Below, one piece after another: positions 9,442 through 21,059 of a stretch of DNA of 64,000 nt. Source of the DNA: Chaetoderma sp. LZ-2023a. Its lineage: Eukaryota; Mollusca; Caudofoveata; Chaetodermatida; Chaetodermatidae. A model generated the notes under the pieces. It worked only from the letters and a program-made list of their open reading frames with translations. It made no database searches and had not been told where the DNA came from. The position numbers were made by a program, and so were the translations under genes. The stretch is from positions 98,986,860-99,050,859 of the forward strand of contig CM067374.1 in NCBI GenBank assembly GCA_034401795.1. The letters are read 5' to 3'. Every line of letters begins with the position of its first letter. Position 1 is the first letter of the stretch.

Positions 9442-12267
9442 ACACTTGAGAAGACCAATGACTGTGTAAATAACTGTAAAGAAAGTGTAAATAACTGTAT
9501 AATATTTGATAAACTAAAATGTCTGTATACAAATGCAGATCAGCTCCGAAACAAACTTACTGAATTATCAGTTCGAGTAAATACAACTGGACCCCATATT
9601 ATTGGAATAACAGAAGTTAAACCCAAAAACAGCCTATATCATATACAACCAACAGAACTCAACATTGAAATGTCATCGGATTATGATATATTTTCGAAAA
9701 ACATTGACAACAACATAGGAAGAGGACTTTTGATGTATATCCACAAGACACTACAAGCCAAGGAAGTACATATGAAAACACAATATCAGGAAAGCTTATT
9801 TGTGGAAGTAAAACTAAATGCTTCAGACAAACCTTTGACTCGAGTGATATATAGATCTGACTGTGGAACTAACAAGAATAATGAAAACCTAAGAAAAATT
9901 TTACAGGAAGCCAGCGATAAAAAGTACACACATCTATTAATCACTGGTGATTTTAACTACCCAGACATAAATTGGGAGACCTGGAACACTAGCAGAGACC
10001 TTACAGACACACAGGAACACAGATTCGTGGAGTGTATCCTAGAAAACTATCTGTACCAACATGTTACAAAACTAACACGATGGCGCGGTAGTGATACACC
10101 CAACCTGCTGGACCTAATATTAACGAATGAAGAGAATATGGTATCAGAGCTAGAATATCAAAGCCCACTGGGTAAAAGTGATCACTGTGTTCTCCACTTC
10201 AATTTTAATTGCTATGCAAAAGTTCCGCGCATACCCAAATACAGAAAGTGCTACGACAAAGCCGACTTCACTGGTGCCCTTAATGAACTACAAGGTGTTG
10301 ACTGGAAGGCAATTCTAGTAGATGAAAACATTAACACCAATTGGTCAATCTTCCTAAATAAGGTAAAAGAAATGGAAAATAGATATTTCCCTACTAAGCG
10401 TATTCAAATGACAAGGAAACACAAACATGGATTTCCAATAGACAGTGACACAATTGAAAAAATAAAGCTTAAGAATACATTATCAAGGAAGGCAATAAAA
10501 ACCAAAGATCCACAAATACATTTGAAAAGGACCTATCCAAGAAATCAAAAACAAACCCAAAAGCAATTTGGCAGTATATTAAATCTAAATCAAAAACAAA
10601 AGTGGGAACAGGCGACCTGTATATAGACCAAAAGGACCCTACATCAAAGAAAATGGAGGGAGACAAAGACGAAGCAGAGATATTGGCCACTTTCTTCCAC
10701 AGAGTATTTGTAAATGAGCCAGATGGTGAAATATCCAGCTTACCAACAAAAAAGACGCAACACGAAATGACAAATCTTGTGGTTGAAGTTGAGGAAACTA
10801 AGAAAATACTAAGTAAACTAAAAGTTGATAAATCGCCAGGACTAGATGAACTCCACCCAAGATTCTTGAAAGAAATTGCAGAACCTGTATCTCTACCGCT
10901 AACGATACTATTTAATCAGTCACTCCAACTGTGTAAAATCCCAGATGATTGGCGGAAAGCACAGATTATGGCTTTATAAGAAAGGTGACAAATGTCAAGC
11001 TGGAAACTATAGGCCAGTTAGTCTTACATCAGTCGTATGTAAAGTGATGAAAAATGTAGTAAGAAACCACATCATTAATTACATGAAAGATAATCAGCTT
11101 TTTTCAGAACGACAGTATGGATTCATCCCAGGCAGATCGACAAAGCTGCAGCTATTAGCTGTGTTAAATAAATGGACGGAAGCACTGGGCAATGGACACC
11201 CCATTGACTGTGTCTACATGGATTACCAGAAAGCATTTGACACCATTATAAGTAAATTGAAATCTTTTAATATGAATGAAGGCATACCAGAATGGGTCAA
11301 AGACTTCCTTGATGGAAGGACACATCGAGTAGTGGTAAATGGCAAATACTCAAGATGGACAAACGTAACTTCTGGAATACCGCAAGGTTCAGTTTTGGGT
11401 CCAATCCTTTTTGTACTATTCATAAACGACCTTCCAGACATAGTTGAGTCAGAAATGTAGTTATTTGCGGATGATACGAAAATATTCAAGGCTATCACGG
11501 GCAAATATGATCAGGACATCCTTAAAAAGGATCTAGTCAAGATGGCAGAATGGAGAAATCTATGGCTGCTGAGGTTCCACCCCGAGAAATGCAAACATAT
11601 GCACATTGGTAAGAAACACAAAGAGGATATTACGTATGAGCTACATAATAAACGACATCAAACAGCAGACACTGAGAAGGATATTGGAGTAACAATTGAC
11701 TCTGATCTCACGTTCGAACAACACATCTGTTAAAAAGAGAAAAAAGCTAACTCCATGTTTGCCTTAATTAGAAGGACCTTTCAATATTTAAATGAAGAAA
11801 CGTTTATCCCCTTATATAAAATCCTAGTGCGAACACATATGGATTTTGCAAGCCCCATATGGGCACCACATAAAGTTAAACATGTAGAACAAATCGAAGG
11901 AGTTCAACGTAGAGCCACAAAGCAACTTCCAGGAATGAAGGATCTAACATACCCTAAGAGGCTAAGACGACTCAAGCTACCAACGTTATCGTACAGAAGA
12001 GCGAGGGGGGATGTAATAGAGCTGTACAAAATTCTTCATGGAGGATATGATAAAGAGGCCAGTGATTTTGTACAATTGTGGAGCGACATCACAGAAAGGC
12101 AAAGTATTCGAGGAAAATCTTTGCAGATATATCCTCAAAGGTGCACAACGACGAAAAGACAGCATTACTTCACAGTGCGAGTAGCCAAATTATCGAATGA
12201 CCTCCCTGAAGCAGTTGTAACCGCACCAACATTTAACTCATTCAAGAACAGATTGGACAAATGCTGA
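9388..12267 (+). pseudogene. LINE ORF2: APE endonuclease + reverse transcriptase, broken
   Basis: The N-terminal part (9388 to about 10400) is an apurinic-like endonuclease with its key motifs visible: LKCLYTNADQ, GITEVKPKN, LITGDFNYPDINW and GKSDHCVLHF. The reverse transcriptase follows: DDWRKAQIMAL, YRPVSLTSVVCKVM, MDYQKAFDTI, GIPQGSVLGPILF, then LFADDTKIF with the catalytic FADD at about 11464-11475, and the thumb region IPLYKILVRTHMDFASPIW. The frame shifts near 10540 and returns near 10970, and in-frame stops stand at 11458-11460 (just before LFADD) and 11731-11733. The true start is unclear because no ATG opens the frame. The protein nicks target DNA and copies the LINE RNA. The clade looks CR1-like; this copy cannot act. 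Confidence 0.85.
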
Positions 12268-12960
12268 AAAAATCAGGTCTTATACGATAACCTTAAAGCA
12301 CCCATCAAAACTGGAGGAAGTCTAGAAAGACGGAGCTGAAATGAGGAGTCTGGTGAAGAGGACCTTTAGGACCTGTACCAGAAGCAACGCTAAGTAATGC
12401 TAAGTAAGTAAGTATACTAGCTAGAGACATAGGTGGCGCTGCAATTTTGTCTAGCGATTCGCTCAGCTGCCACTAACATGGCAGAAGGATAGATTCTCGC
12501 TATTATCTTAAACGCAAAAACAACATGCGTGTTTCATTCACTGCGTAGAATTTTTACGAACAGATGTGAAAAGGGAACTGGAATTAACATTTCACTGGTA
12601 TGTACGCATTCTCTTTTATGATAGGGATCAATTGTAGCTAAGTAAACATACACATACCAGTTTTCGTATGACAGATATTGCATGCTTTCCACTTTCTCTA
12701 TCGTTATTCAGGCCTTGCAATTATGATGAACAATTGGCCAACAGCAGTAGTGATCAATAGATTCTTCAAACCGTACTTATTCTTATGTTATCTATTTTGT
12801 TTACTGAACAGCAGTGTAATTAAAGCCTTTGTTTGACATATTTGACTAGGAAAAATTTAATTTTCTCACAGGTAATGTCCATTTGCAGACCAAGAGAAGA
12901 CAATATTTGACAAATTTCGTATTAATGCCTTCAGAGAAATAACTATCACTACACACAGCC

Positions 12961-12976
12961 ATTCTCATTCATTCCC

Positions 12977-13050
<74 letters not shown>
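12961..13050. repeat. (CT)n microsatellite
   Basis: A nearly pure CT dinucleotide run of about 85 bp. A second CT run lies at 13181-13228. Confidence 0.95.
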
Positions 13051-13052
<2 letters not shown>

Positions 13053-13179
13053 CATGTCTTGTGGCTCGTGCATTACATCTACAAGGTGCTTGATAGTCGC
13101 AGCTTGTCTCTCCCAAGGGGCATTAGCTGTAGTGGTTCAACCCCACGGGGTGCCAGAAAACAATGCATGTGTTACAGAA

Positions 13180-13180
<1 letters not shown>

Positions 13181-13228
<48 letters not shown>
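13181..13228. repeat. (CT)n microsatellite, second block
   Basis: A CT run of about 45 bp, separated by about 130 bp of unique sequence from the first CT block. The serine/leucine-rich open frames across both runs are artefacts of the dinucleotide. Confidence 0.95.
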
Positions 13229-13229
<1 letters not shown>

Positions 13230-13337
13230 AATGTGAATGACAGCCTTGTGTCATTGTGCTGATGATGTAATTTGAAAATATAGACAATCTTGGCTGCTAA
13301 TTCTGACATTTTTCTGCAGAACCGTACCATTTTTTAA

Positions 13338-13621
13338 ATGGACGCTGACAAAATCTGTCTGGAAATAGGTAAATTAGGTATGGAGAATATGGAACTTCTG
13401 CAGAAGGCACATATGAACATCATTCTGGTGTTGAAATCAGTTTTATATTTAGATTTAGTGTTTTTACACATGAATGTGGTGTGTGCTATATTTCAGGTGT
13501 CGCATGCGAGGAAGTTGCTGACAGAGAACTATTGCCTGTTTCCAGTACAGCAAGCGCTGAAGATGAAGCAAGTGAAAAGCTGGATGTATCTATTGATCCT
13601 ATAACCACAGGGTCCATATAA
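13338..13621 (+). CDS. Possible two-exon mini-gene or 5' exons of a host gene
   Basis: Exon 1 would be 13338-13368, starting ATGGACGCTGAC and ending at an AG|GTAAAT donor. Exon 2 would be 13497-13621, after a pyrimidine/AT-rich stretch and a TTTCAG acceptor. The phase matches (one base plus two), giving about 51 residues that start MDADKICLEIG and continue VACEEVADRELLPVSSTASA, ending at TAA. The second exon is acidic and has coding-like composition unlike its surroundings. No family is recognised. It could equally be a chance reading or a fragment of a gene or transposon. Shown as a candidate only. Confidence 0.2.
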
Positions 13622-14291
13622 GGATCATGAAAAGCCTGGACAGTCAGAGAATTTGAAAAGAAAAACGCGTAAAAACTGTGCTTTTTCATATAAGTCATGG
13701 AAAAGTCATGAAAAATCAGAATACCACTCGGGTCAAGAATTATGCTATAAAAATTGTCATGACAAAAAAACAAATGCAGGTGATAGACCCACCATTTTAA
13801 TGCATCTAGCATGTTTAGATTTCAAAGGTGTATGAACACTGTGACTATTATTATACCCACAACCAACCAGACTGTAGTTGTCTAACTCTTGGTCAGTTTC
13901 CATTTATATGTCAAGAGAAGACCATTTTTGAAAATTTACCACTCGAATGACTGAATAGACCCAGTCAATGTCTCCTGCAGATGGACTCTGATTCAATGGA
14001 ACTCTTGCTCTTCTTGACTATTAAATGGTTGAACATGATTATAATAACCATTTAAAGGTAATAATTCGTCAGAAAAACACACATTTTTTGCTTGATGAGT
14101 GTCCAATTGCATGGCATATCTCGGTAGCGGAACCAGTCTTTCAAGTGCTAAATTTTCAAAAATAGTCTTGTCCTGCAGATGTACAAGACTTGCATCATTC
14201 AGCAAAATTATCTTTTCTTGACTAATCTTGACCATTATTAACCATTTATCACTCATACCAGCCAAAAATGGCTTCAGCTGTGGTCTTGAGA

Positions 14292-14418
14292 AATGTCCAT
14301 TTGCAGACCAGAGAATATTTTTGAAAATTTACCACTGGAATGATTGGCTCGATAGCCGAGCCAGTAATTCCATTGATACATTTTCAAAAATAATCTCTTG
14401 GTCTGCAAATGGAGATTT
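14292..14418. repeat. Hairpin repeat family A, member 1
   Basis: A ~127-bp near-palindrome. The left arm begins AATGTCCATTTGCAGACCAG and runs through TTTGAAAATTTACCACTGGA to a centre near GGCTCGATAGCCGAGCC. The right arm is the reverse complement with few mismatches. The same hairpin recurs at 19518, 41606, 42213, 43707 and 48241. Confidence 0.85.
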
Positions 14419-16301
14419 TCTATGAGAAAATTTTAATTTTCTTGAAAATATTGACGGGTTAAATGGTAGAACACAGGATAAGTACCCATTTAAATGTCAT
14501 ACCTATGTTCCTTGAAAACTTATAAATATCAGGGGAAAAGACAGTGCAATGTCAGGGAATTTATACTTCAGTCCCTAAGAAGGGTGAATCCTGTATATTG
14601 TTATAATGGCATAATAATGTCAATGATAAGATGATGTCATGATAATAATTGAAATAATAATATTAAATAATAATGATGGTGATGGTAATTAGTGATTGTA
14701 ATAATGATGGTAATGATGTTTGTAATGATAATATGTACATAGTTATTTGTAAATATTGTTCATTTGAGTTTCCAATATGCGACCTGGGTTCGTAAATAAA
14801 TCGAAATTGGTATTGTAGTTGTAGTAATGGTATAATGCCATGATTATATATCAATATAGTGACAATGATTGTAAATATATTATTTAAAAGACAATGATAA
14901 TATACAAAGAAACTGTCTTTGTTCAATATCACTTTATCGCCAGAAATGTTTTAATTTACGCATTGAAGATATGATTCATAATTCCGTTTCAAAGCAAGCA
15001 CACGGGTAGGCTGATGAATATTTTGAAATCAATATGTTGAAGCCATACAACAGAATTTGAACCTTTGATGGTCAAGATTTGTCAAGAAAATTTTACTTAC
15101 AATTTTTGTTTAGTGAATGTCTATTAATTCATATGCCAAGAGCAAGCCATTTTTTTAATTACCACTAGACACGCTAGAATGCCTGGCTTGTTTAATGTCG
15201 AGCCAATCATTCGTGGTAAAATATCAAATGGTCATTCCGCCAGACGACTGCAGATTTTATTTTGTCTGACTAGACCATAAAATGGTTAACACAATATGTG
15301 TTATAATTGCCTGTAGTATCTCGGTATCTCTATTTCACAGTGAAGCTATTGTGTATTGTTGTAAACATGCGTCTAATTGCCCTCGCTATGTAAGGGGAAG
15401 AGGGTATTGCGATCGAGTGTGCGAGTGTGTCCGGAGCTGTATCTCGAAAACTACTACATGTGCAAGAGGATTTCCAGGCATGTGAGCCACATAAAAAAAC
15501 TGGGTCCAGATCGGATCAAATTCTTGACCTATGGATATCTCGGAAACTGCTGGTCTGATTTGGCTCAATGTTTAACACTTAGGATTCCACAACTTTTGTC
15601 ATGGTCCGAAAAAATAAAAAAATCTGGAAAAGGGAGGGTGAGGATCTACAATCTCTGATTTCTCTTGTTTATCAGGTTATTATTTTTAATAAATCTATAA
15701 ATATTTCTGATCCATTTGTTTGTTCCTAAGATATTTACCCAGTTCAGCCATGCATACCAAGATTAAGTACCATTTTAACCACTTTTTTATGTCAAATATT
15801 TTGAAACTAAACTGATTGAAAACAAAATGTTTAATAGTTATTGGGGAAAATTAGAATATTTACCAATACAGTGATTGCCTTGGTTAAGCTGTATGTTTGT
15901 CTGTCGGCCTCCTGCCTTGTTTAATCTGTATGTTTGTCTGTCGGCCTCCAGACGTGGTTAAGTTCTTGGTAATGGTTTAAGCGCTGCATATATTGTCAGG
16001 AATATCAGGAATCGTTAATCATATTGAAACTAAATTTGGGCACATGATTACCTTATTAAAACTGAAATTGGACACATGGTTACCCCACGGTAGTGCAATG
16101 ACAGTGAGGTCACACGGTCAATGGTTCCCCCACCCCATCCCCTAGACATGGGTCTCAAGTGAAAGCTTGAAAATGTTACGGGTCAGCTTGGGACGCAGAA
16201 GACTGGGCAGCCATTTCTCACATTTTCCCTTGGTTGATGCTGTTGCGAGGCGGTTGGTGGTGCTGGATGGAATAAACAAGGTAAGGGGCCTAATATACAT
16301 A

Positions 16302-16325
16302 CACCTGTGCAAAAGTTAAGCACCA
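16302..16325 (+). repeat. Left terminal inverted repeat of the Tc1 element
   Basis: A 24-bp end that is the exact reverse complement of 17935-17958 and begins CACCTGTGCAAAAG directly after a TA. Confidence 0.9.
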
Positions 16326-16610
16326 GCAAAAACAATAGAACGTAGAAACATGATGGTACAACTAGGCTGCCATACTTTTTGTCCCCGCATTAGCTGACAT
16401 AATTCCAAGTACGAAATGCACATGCATGCATGACTTCACGCCGCTTGATGTCCGTGCGTGGCGGGAAACAGCACACATGTTCAGTTATGTAAAAGTCCAG
16501 TTTGAGGTGTAGAACATTACATACAGATTTAGGCGACAAGATTAGGAATTTTGTGTTCATGACCGTGGTTTATTTGTACAGAGAGAATTAGCTCTTGATT
16601 GTGAACCGCT

Positions 16611-17636
16611 ATGGCAAGACGAAGGTTAAGTGATCGTGTGAAATGGCAAATCATAGGCATGCATACCACTGGTATGTCATGCAGAGAGATTGGCAGACAG
16701 CTGAACATTAACCATACTGTAATCAGTCGTTTGATTGCAAAACATGGGCAAACTAACGAGGTGAAGGACAGGCCTAGATCTGGAAGACCGAAGAAGACTA
16801 CTGCCCGTGATGATCGAGCCCTAGTACGCCTTGTTAGGAGATCTCCATTCACCAACAGCAGAGTGCTCAGCCAGCAATGGGAAACGCGCAATAGAGTGTC
16901 AATGTCTACCGTCAAAAGGAGACTGTATGCTGCTGGCATGAAAGCTAGGAGACCTGTCAGACGTCCTCTCCTCACTGCACACCACAAAGATGAGCGTCTG
17001 AGGTGGTGCAACGAAAGAAGACACTGGAACATGAGATCCTGGAGACGGGTACACTGGTCCGATGAAAGTCGGTTCCTGCCTCATGCCACAGATGGTCGAA
17101 CTCGTGTATGGAGGTCCAGACGCACGGCGTACGACCAACGTAACATCATGGAAGAAGTTCCATTTGGTGGAGGTTCCGTTATGATATGGGGGTGCATCTC
17201 ATTTGATTGTAAGCTGGATCTGTTGACTGTACCTGGAACACTAAATGGACAAAGATATCAAGATTCCATACTGGATAGAGTTGTGGTCCCTCATTTTGTA
17301 AATCATGCACCTGGAACCCACCCTATATTCATGGATGACAACGCCCGACCACATCGTGCTAGAGCTGTGCATGAATACCTCCGCCAGAATGCCATCGAAA
17401 CCCTACCATGGCCAGCAAGGAGCCCTGACATGAACCCTATTGAGCATATCTGGGACAGTCTGGGAAACATGGTGAGAAGGAGGGATCCTCCTGTGCAGAA
17501 CCTACAGGAATTAACAGACGCCCTCCATCTTGAATGGCAACTAATACCACAATGGTGTATCAGTCGGTTGGTGACCAGCATGAGACGTCGTGTCCAGGCC
17601 GTCATCCAGGCACAAGCTGGATATACCCGGTATTAA
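16611..17636 (+). CDS. Tc1-family transposase, DD34E, 341 aa
   Basis: The transposase cuts and rejoins the element's ends. Residues 1-110 form a paired-like double helix-turn-helix region (SCREIGRQLNINHTVISRLI) with a GRPR-type motif (RPRSGRPKK, about 54-62) between the two halves. The catalytic core shows D151 in HWSDESRF, D243 in FMDDNARPHRA, and E278 in SPDMNPIEHIWD. There are 34 residues between the last two, so this is DD34E. WGCISFD (193-199) is also typical. The length matches the family norm of about 340. ATG at 16611 is the first in-frame start after an AT-rich leader. There is no internal stop or frameshift. The gene sits centrally between the inverted ends with about 310 bp on each side, as expected. 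Probably encodes a full-length protein; activity is not shown. Confidence 0.93.
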   Translation: MARRRLSDRVKWQIIGMHTTGMSCREIGRQLNINHTVISRLIAKHGQTNEVKDRPRSGRPKKTTARDDRALVRLVRRSPFTNSRVLSQQWETRNRVSMSTVKRRLYAAGMKARRPVRRPLLTAHHKDERLRWCNERRHWNMRSWRRVHWSDESRFLPHATDGRTRVWRSRRTAYDQRNIMEEVPFGGGSVMIWGCISFDCKLDLLTVPGTLNGQRYQDSILDRVVVPHFVNHAPGTHPIFMDDNARPHRARAVHEYLRQNAIETLPWPARSPDMNPIEHIWDSLGNMVRRRDPPVQNLQELTDALHLEWQLIPQWCISRLVTSMRRRVQAVIQAQAGYTRY

Positions 17637-17934
17637 TAATGACAGTCTCAAACTCGTGCACAGATGTTAAACTTCGTTTTCAGACACCATTAATGACAAT
17701 CTAGCCACGTGTGTCAACTGTAGGGCAATAGTTGTCAGTTGTGTCAACGTAACCATATTCAGGCCTCGTTTTCAAGTTCAAACAAAAACATACAGTGTTT
17801 CCCCACCATCATAATCAGCATTCCTCTAGTTGCATTATTACCTCTTGCACTAAGATGGATGGGTACATAAATGTTTATGCTATTGCTTTCTTCATAGCAC
17901 ATGAATATACCCTCGCATGTGCGTAAAAATAGGG

Positions 17935-17958
17935 TGGTGCTTAACTTTTGCACAGGTG
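17935..17958 (-). repeat. Right terminal inverted repeat of the Tc1 element
   Basis: An exact inverted copy of the left 24-bp end, followed by TA at 17959-17960. Confidence 0.9.
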
Positions 17959-18332
17959 TATATATCACAAATGTTGGGGTGACTTGTCCGTGTTCCACCA
18001 ATTATATTTAAATATATCAGAATCCATTTTGAAAACAATCTGACTAAAAGTTACTTTTTAACAAACTTTTCAAGGTGGCTAAATATAGAACCGGTTCAAT
18101 ATTTTTGAAAACGTTTTGACTGTCTCAGGCAGCTGAAGTTTTCAATCTCGGTTTTTAAAGTAAGCAGATTTCTCGCTACACTTTAACACATAGCCATTCC
18201 AGTGTATGTTTCAACCTATGTTGATAATATTAGGCCCATTTAGGGAGGTATGGTAAATACGAAGGTTGCTAACCATTTTGAAAATGACTTCGCTGATTCA
18301 GGTACAAATATTCCTGAAAATCGGGGATTATT

Positions 18333-18356
18333 GCGTGGCCGCTCGAGCGGCCACGC
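18333..18356. repeat. Perfect 24-bp GC-rich palindrome
   Basis: The half-site GCGTGGCCGCTC is followed by its exact reverse complement, with CTCGAG at the centre. It stands out in AT-rich DNA. The flanking text (CCTGAAAATCGGGGATTATT just before it) recurs at about 23783, so the palindrome may have been inserted into, or arisen within, a dispersed repeat. Confidence 0.85.
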
Positions 18357-18979
18357 CTATATGTGCTTGTGTCTAGAATTGCCCATAGGCGCGGCCATTT
18401 TGCACAAGGGATTGTGGTCTCCAACTGCTAACTAGAGAGCGATTTCGTGCGTCTTTATATTTAGATTGTAACCATAGATTTAGGATATATATTGGCTAGA
18501 TCGCTCATTCGCATACGCTCACTACGGGGGCTGGGGGACTGACTGACTGCCATCTGACGCAGATGATTAGCTGTGTATATAGCCTTCAAAAGTAAGTAAA
18601 TCTTTTATTGGTAATTGTAATAGAAATTCTGCTTAAATAGCATGCAAAATACGGAACTACAAAACTACGGTAAAAAAAGAAATTGGGGAAATACGGTAAT
18701 ACGGAGAGGCGTTAGGAACTACAGAAATGTGTTAAAACGTAACTCATACATTGCTGAAATTCCTCATATTTCTGTACATATAAATATATGATAACTTCTA
18801 TTCATTTTGGAAACTGCTGCCGTAAGCCGTTCCTGCACACGTGTAGACAACTTTCAGCATTATTGCTAACATAATCTACACAAATCTCTCGTGTACTGGC
18901 TGTGAAATAACTAGGCCTTTGAAACCAGCAAGATAATGGTTAAAGCGCGGTTTCAATATCTCAGTTTCCTCGAAACCTG

Positions 18980-19255
18980 ACACCGTTTGGTATAGAAGCC
19001 CTCAAAAATAAATTAACACGTTTTCAAAACAAGGTAGAATTGATCTTTTTCTTTGTTAATATAGTAATAGTAATAGTATACATGTATGAGCTGTACTGTA
19101 AAACCGCCGAATCGATGGTATAGAACATCTAAAAAATAAATTAACATGTTTGCAAAACAAGACAGAATTTCTTTTTTATGTTTTGTGGGTATATTAACTT
19201 ATTTATGAGCTGTAAAACGTAGCCTAAGCGTTCGAATCAATGGTAATAAGTGAGC
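18980..19255. repeat. Tandem duplication, ~120-bp unit, about 2.3 copies
   Basis: The phrase TGGTATAGAA...AAAAATAAATTAACA[C/T]GTTT[T/G]CAAAACAAG[G/A][T/C]AGAATT occurs from about 18990 and again from about 19117, with a partial third start near 19235 (CGAATCAATGGTAATAAG). The copies are diverged; the array is non-coding. Confidence 0.6.
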
Positions 19256-19369
19256 ACATATTTTAGCAAGAGCGGTCAAATATTGTAGGTAAGCTGATAA
19301 ATATTTTGAAACTAATTTGACTGGGTGCTGTTTCTGCTTATGGCAGCGGGTTACCAGTATCGATTTCAG

Positions 19370-19465
19370 GAAATTGATAGCTAGGGCATCCAGGGATCGA
19401 TCGATCCCATCACTGCGAAGTGTGGGTGGAGCTTAGCTAGAGGCGGGCGGGGCATAGCTAAAATT
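19370..19465 (+). repeat. Dispersed repeat containing a GGGATCGATCGATCCC palindrome, copy 1
   Basis: The segment GGAAATTGATAG...CAGGGATCGATCGATCCC...GGAGCTTAGCTAGAGGCG...GGGGCATAGCTAAAATTGGAAAGG is repeated at about 40227-40332 with roughly 80% identity by eye. The 16-bp palindrome is retained in both. The family is unknown; it may be a SINE or other non-autonomous element. Confidence 0.65.
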
Positions 19466-19517
19466 GGAAAGGTCCATTGCCTATAGGCGCTGCCATTTTG
19501 TGCAATGGATTGTGAGC

Positions 19518-19649
19518 AATGTCAAGTTGCATGCCAGGAGGGGACAGTTTTTGATAATTTACCACTGGAATGACTCTCGAGACAGTCATTACAGATTCCA
19601 GTGGAAAATCTGCAAAAACAGCCTTCTCTTGGCCTGCAAATGGACATTC
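19518..19649. repeat. Hairpin repeat family A, member 2
   Basis: The left arm is worn (CAATGTCAAGTTGCATGCCA). The centre, ACCACTGGAATGACTCTCGA and its complement, and the right arm CTCTTGGCCTGCAAATGGAC match the family. Confidence 0.7.
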
Positions 19650-21059
19650 AATATCTAAATATTTCAACAATTTTTACTAAATTTAGACAGTAAATGTTTA
19701 ATATATTATGACGACAATACCAGGTACTGTATTATAGCATAAAACACTAGGCTGAACATTCGAGATAGTCCATACATTTCCATTGTTATGTCTTGTAGGG
19801 CGTCGGGGCAATGATTTTAATATCGTGGACACATTTTACTAGTCACGATATGTGTGGTAAATTGTCATGTATAATAATATTGTAGAGCATGAAAAAGTAG
19901 ACAAATTTCGCTAAAAATAATGTATGTATGACTTTCATTAGTAATTTATTGTCCTTAATCCTTCACTGGGAAAAGAGCTATGCACGCTATTATTTAGCAC
20001 CATGGATAGATAACTGATGTTCTGAATTTCGAGTCAAAACGGCTGTCAATAACATTGTAGCAGGTGGTTTAGATACAGAAATCAACAGAAAGGGTATGAA
20101 TGTGCTAAGTTAGTAATGCCTGCAATGTGTTCCGTCCAAAAATTCCACCCATACGGTTAGATATGTATTTGAATATGCAAATGAAGTATTGAGTTAAGAA
20201 TGTTTTCCATGAAGTAATCTAATTCGTTGTACACAATTTCATACTGAAAATTAGCTGAAATTTTAGCCAATTCACATTCTTCACTGCCCTATTGTCTGTA
20301 GGTTATGCTCGGCCCCAGATTTTCATCCACATGGACTTGAGTTTGATTATGCTAGCTATATAAAAAGATTTCTAGATGAAGTAATTTCATGGTATACAAA
20401 TCCATACTGAAAACTTGTGAAAATTGTATTTGATTCATGCTTTTCAGTGCCCTACTGTCTGTAATATATTCGGCCCCAGTATTTCAGACACATAATATTG
20501 CCAATTCAAAAGAAATTCTACAGCGAAGTAATTTGTCAGATCCACGGTTTTCAGTATGCTACTGTCGGCAATAGATTCTGTCCCAGAATTCCACTGATGT
20601 GCTTAGATAGGTATATGAATGCACTTTTAAAATGTCGAGTTTAAAAATAGTCTACCATAAAATAATCTCGCAATATGTAATTTAGTTGCGTCCAACAGTT
20701 ATCAGATGTCAATAATTTACTATTTTAAGTACCAATATCTGCATAATCTGTTTTCACTCTGCTTTCAAACATACTTACATACAGAACTCTTTATAGTGTT
20801 GTACGGAATATTGCACGATTCTACCACCAAGTAATTTCACAGTATGTAGTTATATAATCGACATATGGCATGATTGTAAGATAGTTGGTTCACATTCATC
20901 ACATTCACCACATTCCTATAGCTGTTGATATGTCCTGGCATATTGCATGTAATAGCTTCGACCCCTAAATGACAGCCATATGTTTACATATGTATATGAA
21001 TACGTTAATGAAGCATTGAGTTTAAAAGATTTCTACCATGAAGTAATTTCGCAGTACAC

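Larger units (their letters stand above)
6800..12412 (+). mobile_element. CR1-like LINE, nearly full length, decayed
   Basis: A plus-strand non-LTR retrotransposon. In order it has a leader with repeated motifs, an SGNH-esterase-like ORF (about 7003-7633), a PHD-bearing ORF1 (8343-9441) and an APE-endonuclease plus reverse-transcriptase ORF2 (about 9388-12267). The 3' UTR ends in TAAG-type repeats near 12391-12412, as in CR1/L2-group LINEs. Esterase and PHD domains are known from ORF1 proteins of CR1-like elements, which supports treating the whole 5.6 kb as one element, but the exact 5' limit is uncertain. The coding frames hold several stops and frameshifts, so this copy is inactive, yet most motifs remain readable, which suggests moderate age. 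Confidence 0.8.
12420..16290. other. Mostly non-coding; repeats, hairpins, one weak exon candidate
   Basis: Between the LINE and the Tc1 transposon I see CT microsatellites, a weak two-exon candidate (13338-13621), several members of hairpin family A (12873-12930, 13897-13987, 14096-14188, 14292-14418, 15115-15240), a degenerate AATGATGG-rich stretch near 14600-14900, and a short duplication CTGTATGTTTGTCTGTCGGC at about 15889 and 15926. There is no recognisable protein domain. Confidence 0.6.
16302..17958 (+). mobile_element. Tc1-type DNA transposon, apparently complete
   Basis: Matching 24-bp inverted ends lie at 16302-16325 and 17935-17958; the outer 20 bases are CACCTGTGCAAAAGTTAAGC. Each is flanked by TA (16300-16301 and 17959-17960), the Tc1/mariner target. 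The 1,657-bp element contains one uninterrupted transposase gene on the plus strand. Identical inverted ends and an open transposase frame suggest a young insertion. Tc1 elements move by cut-and-paste and duplicate the TA. Confidence 0.92.

Noticed and set aside
14228-14425. Frames readable on both strands with similar peptides
   Set aside because: An effect of the hairpin A palindrome, not protein coding.
14630-14930. Possible coding stretch in AATGATGG-rich DNA
   Set aside because: Degenerate short tandem repeat composition with no domain.
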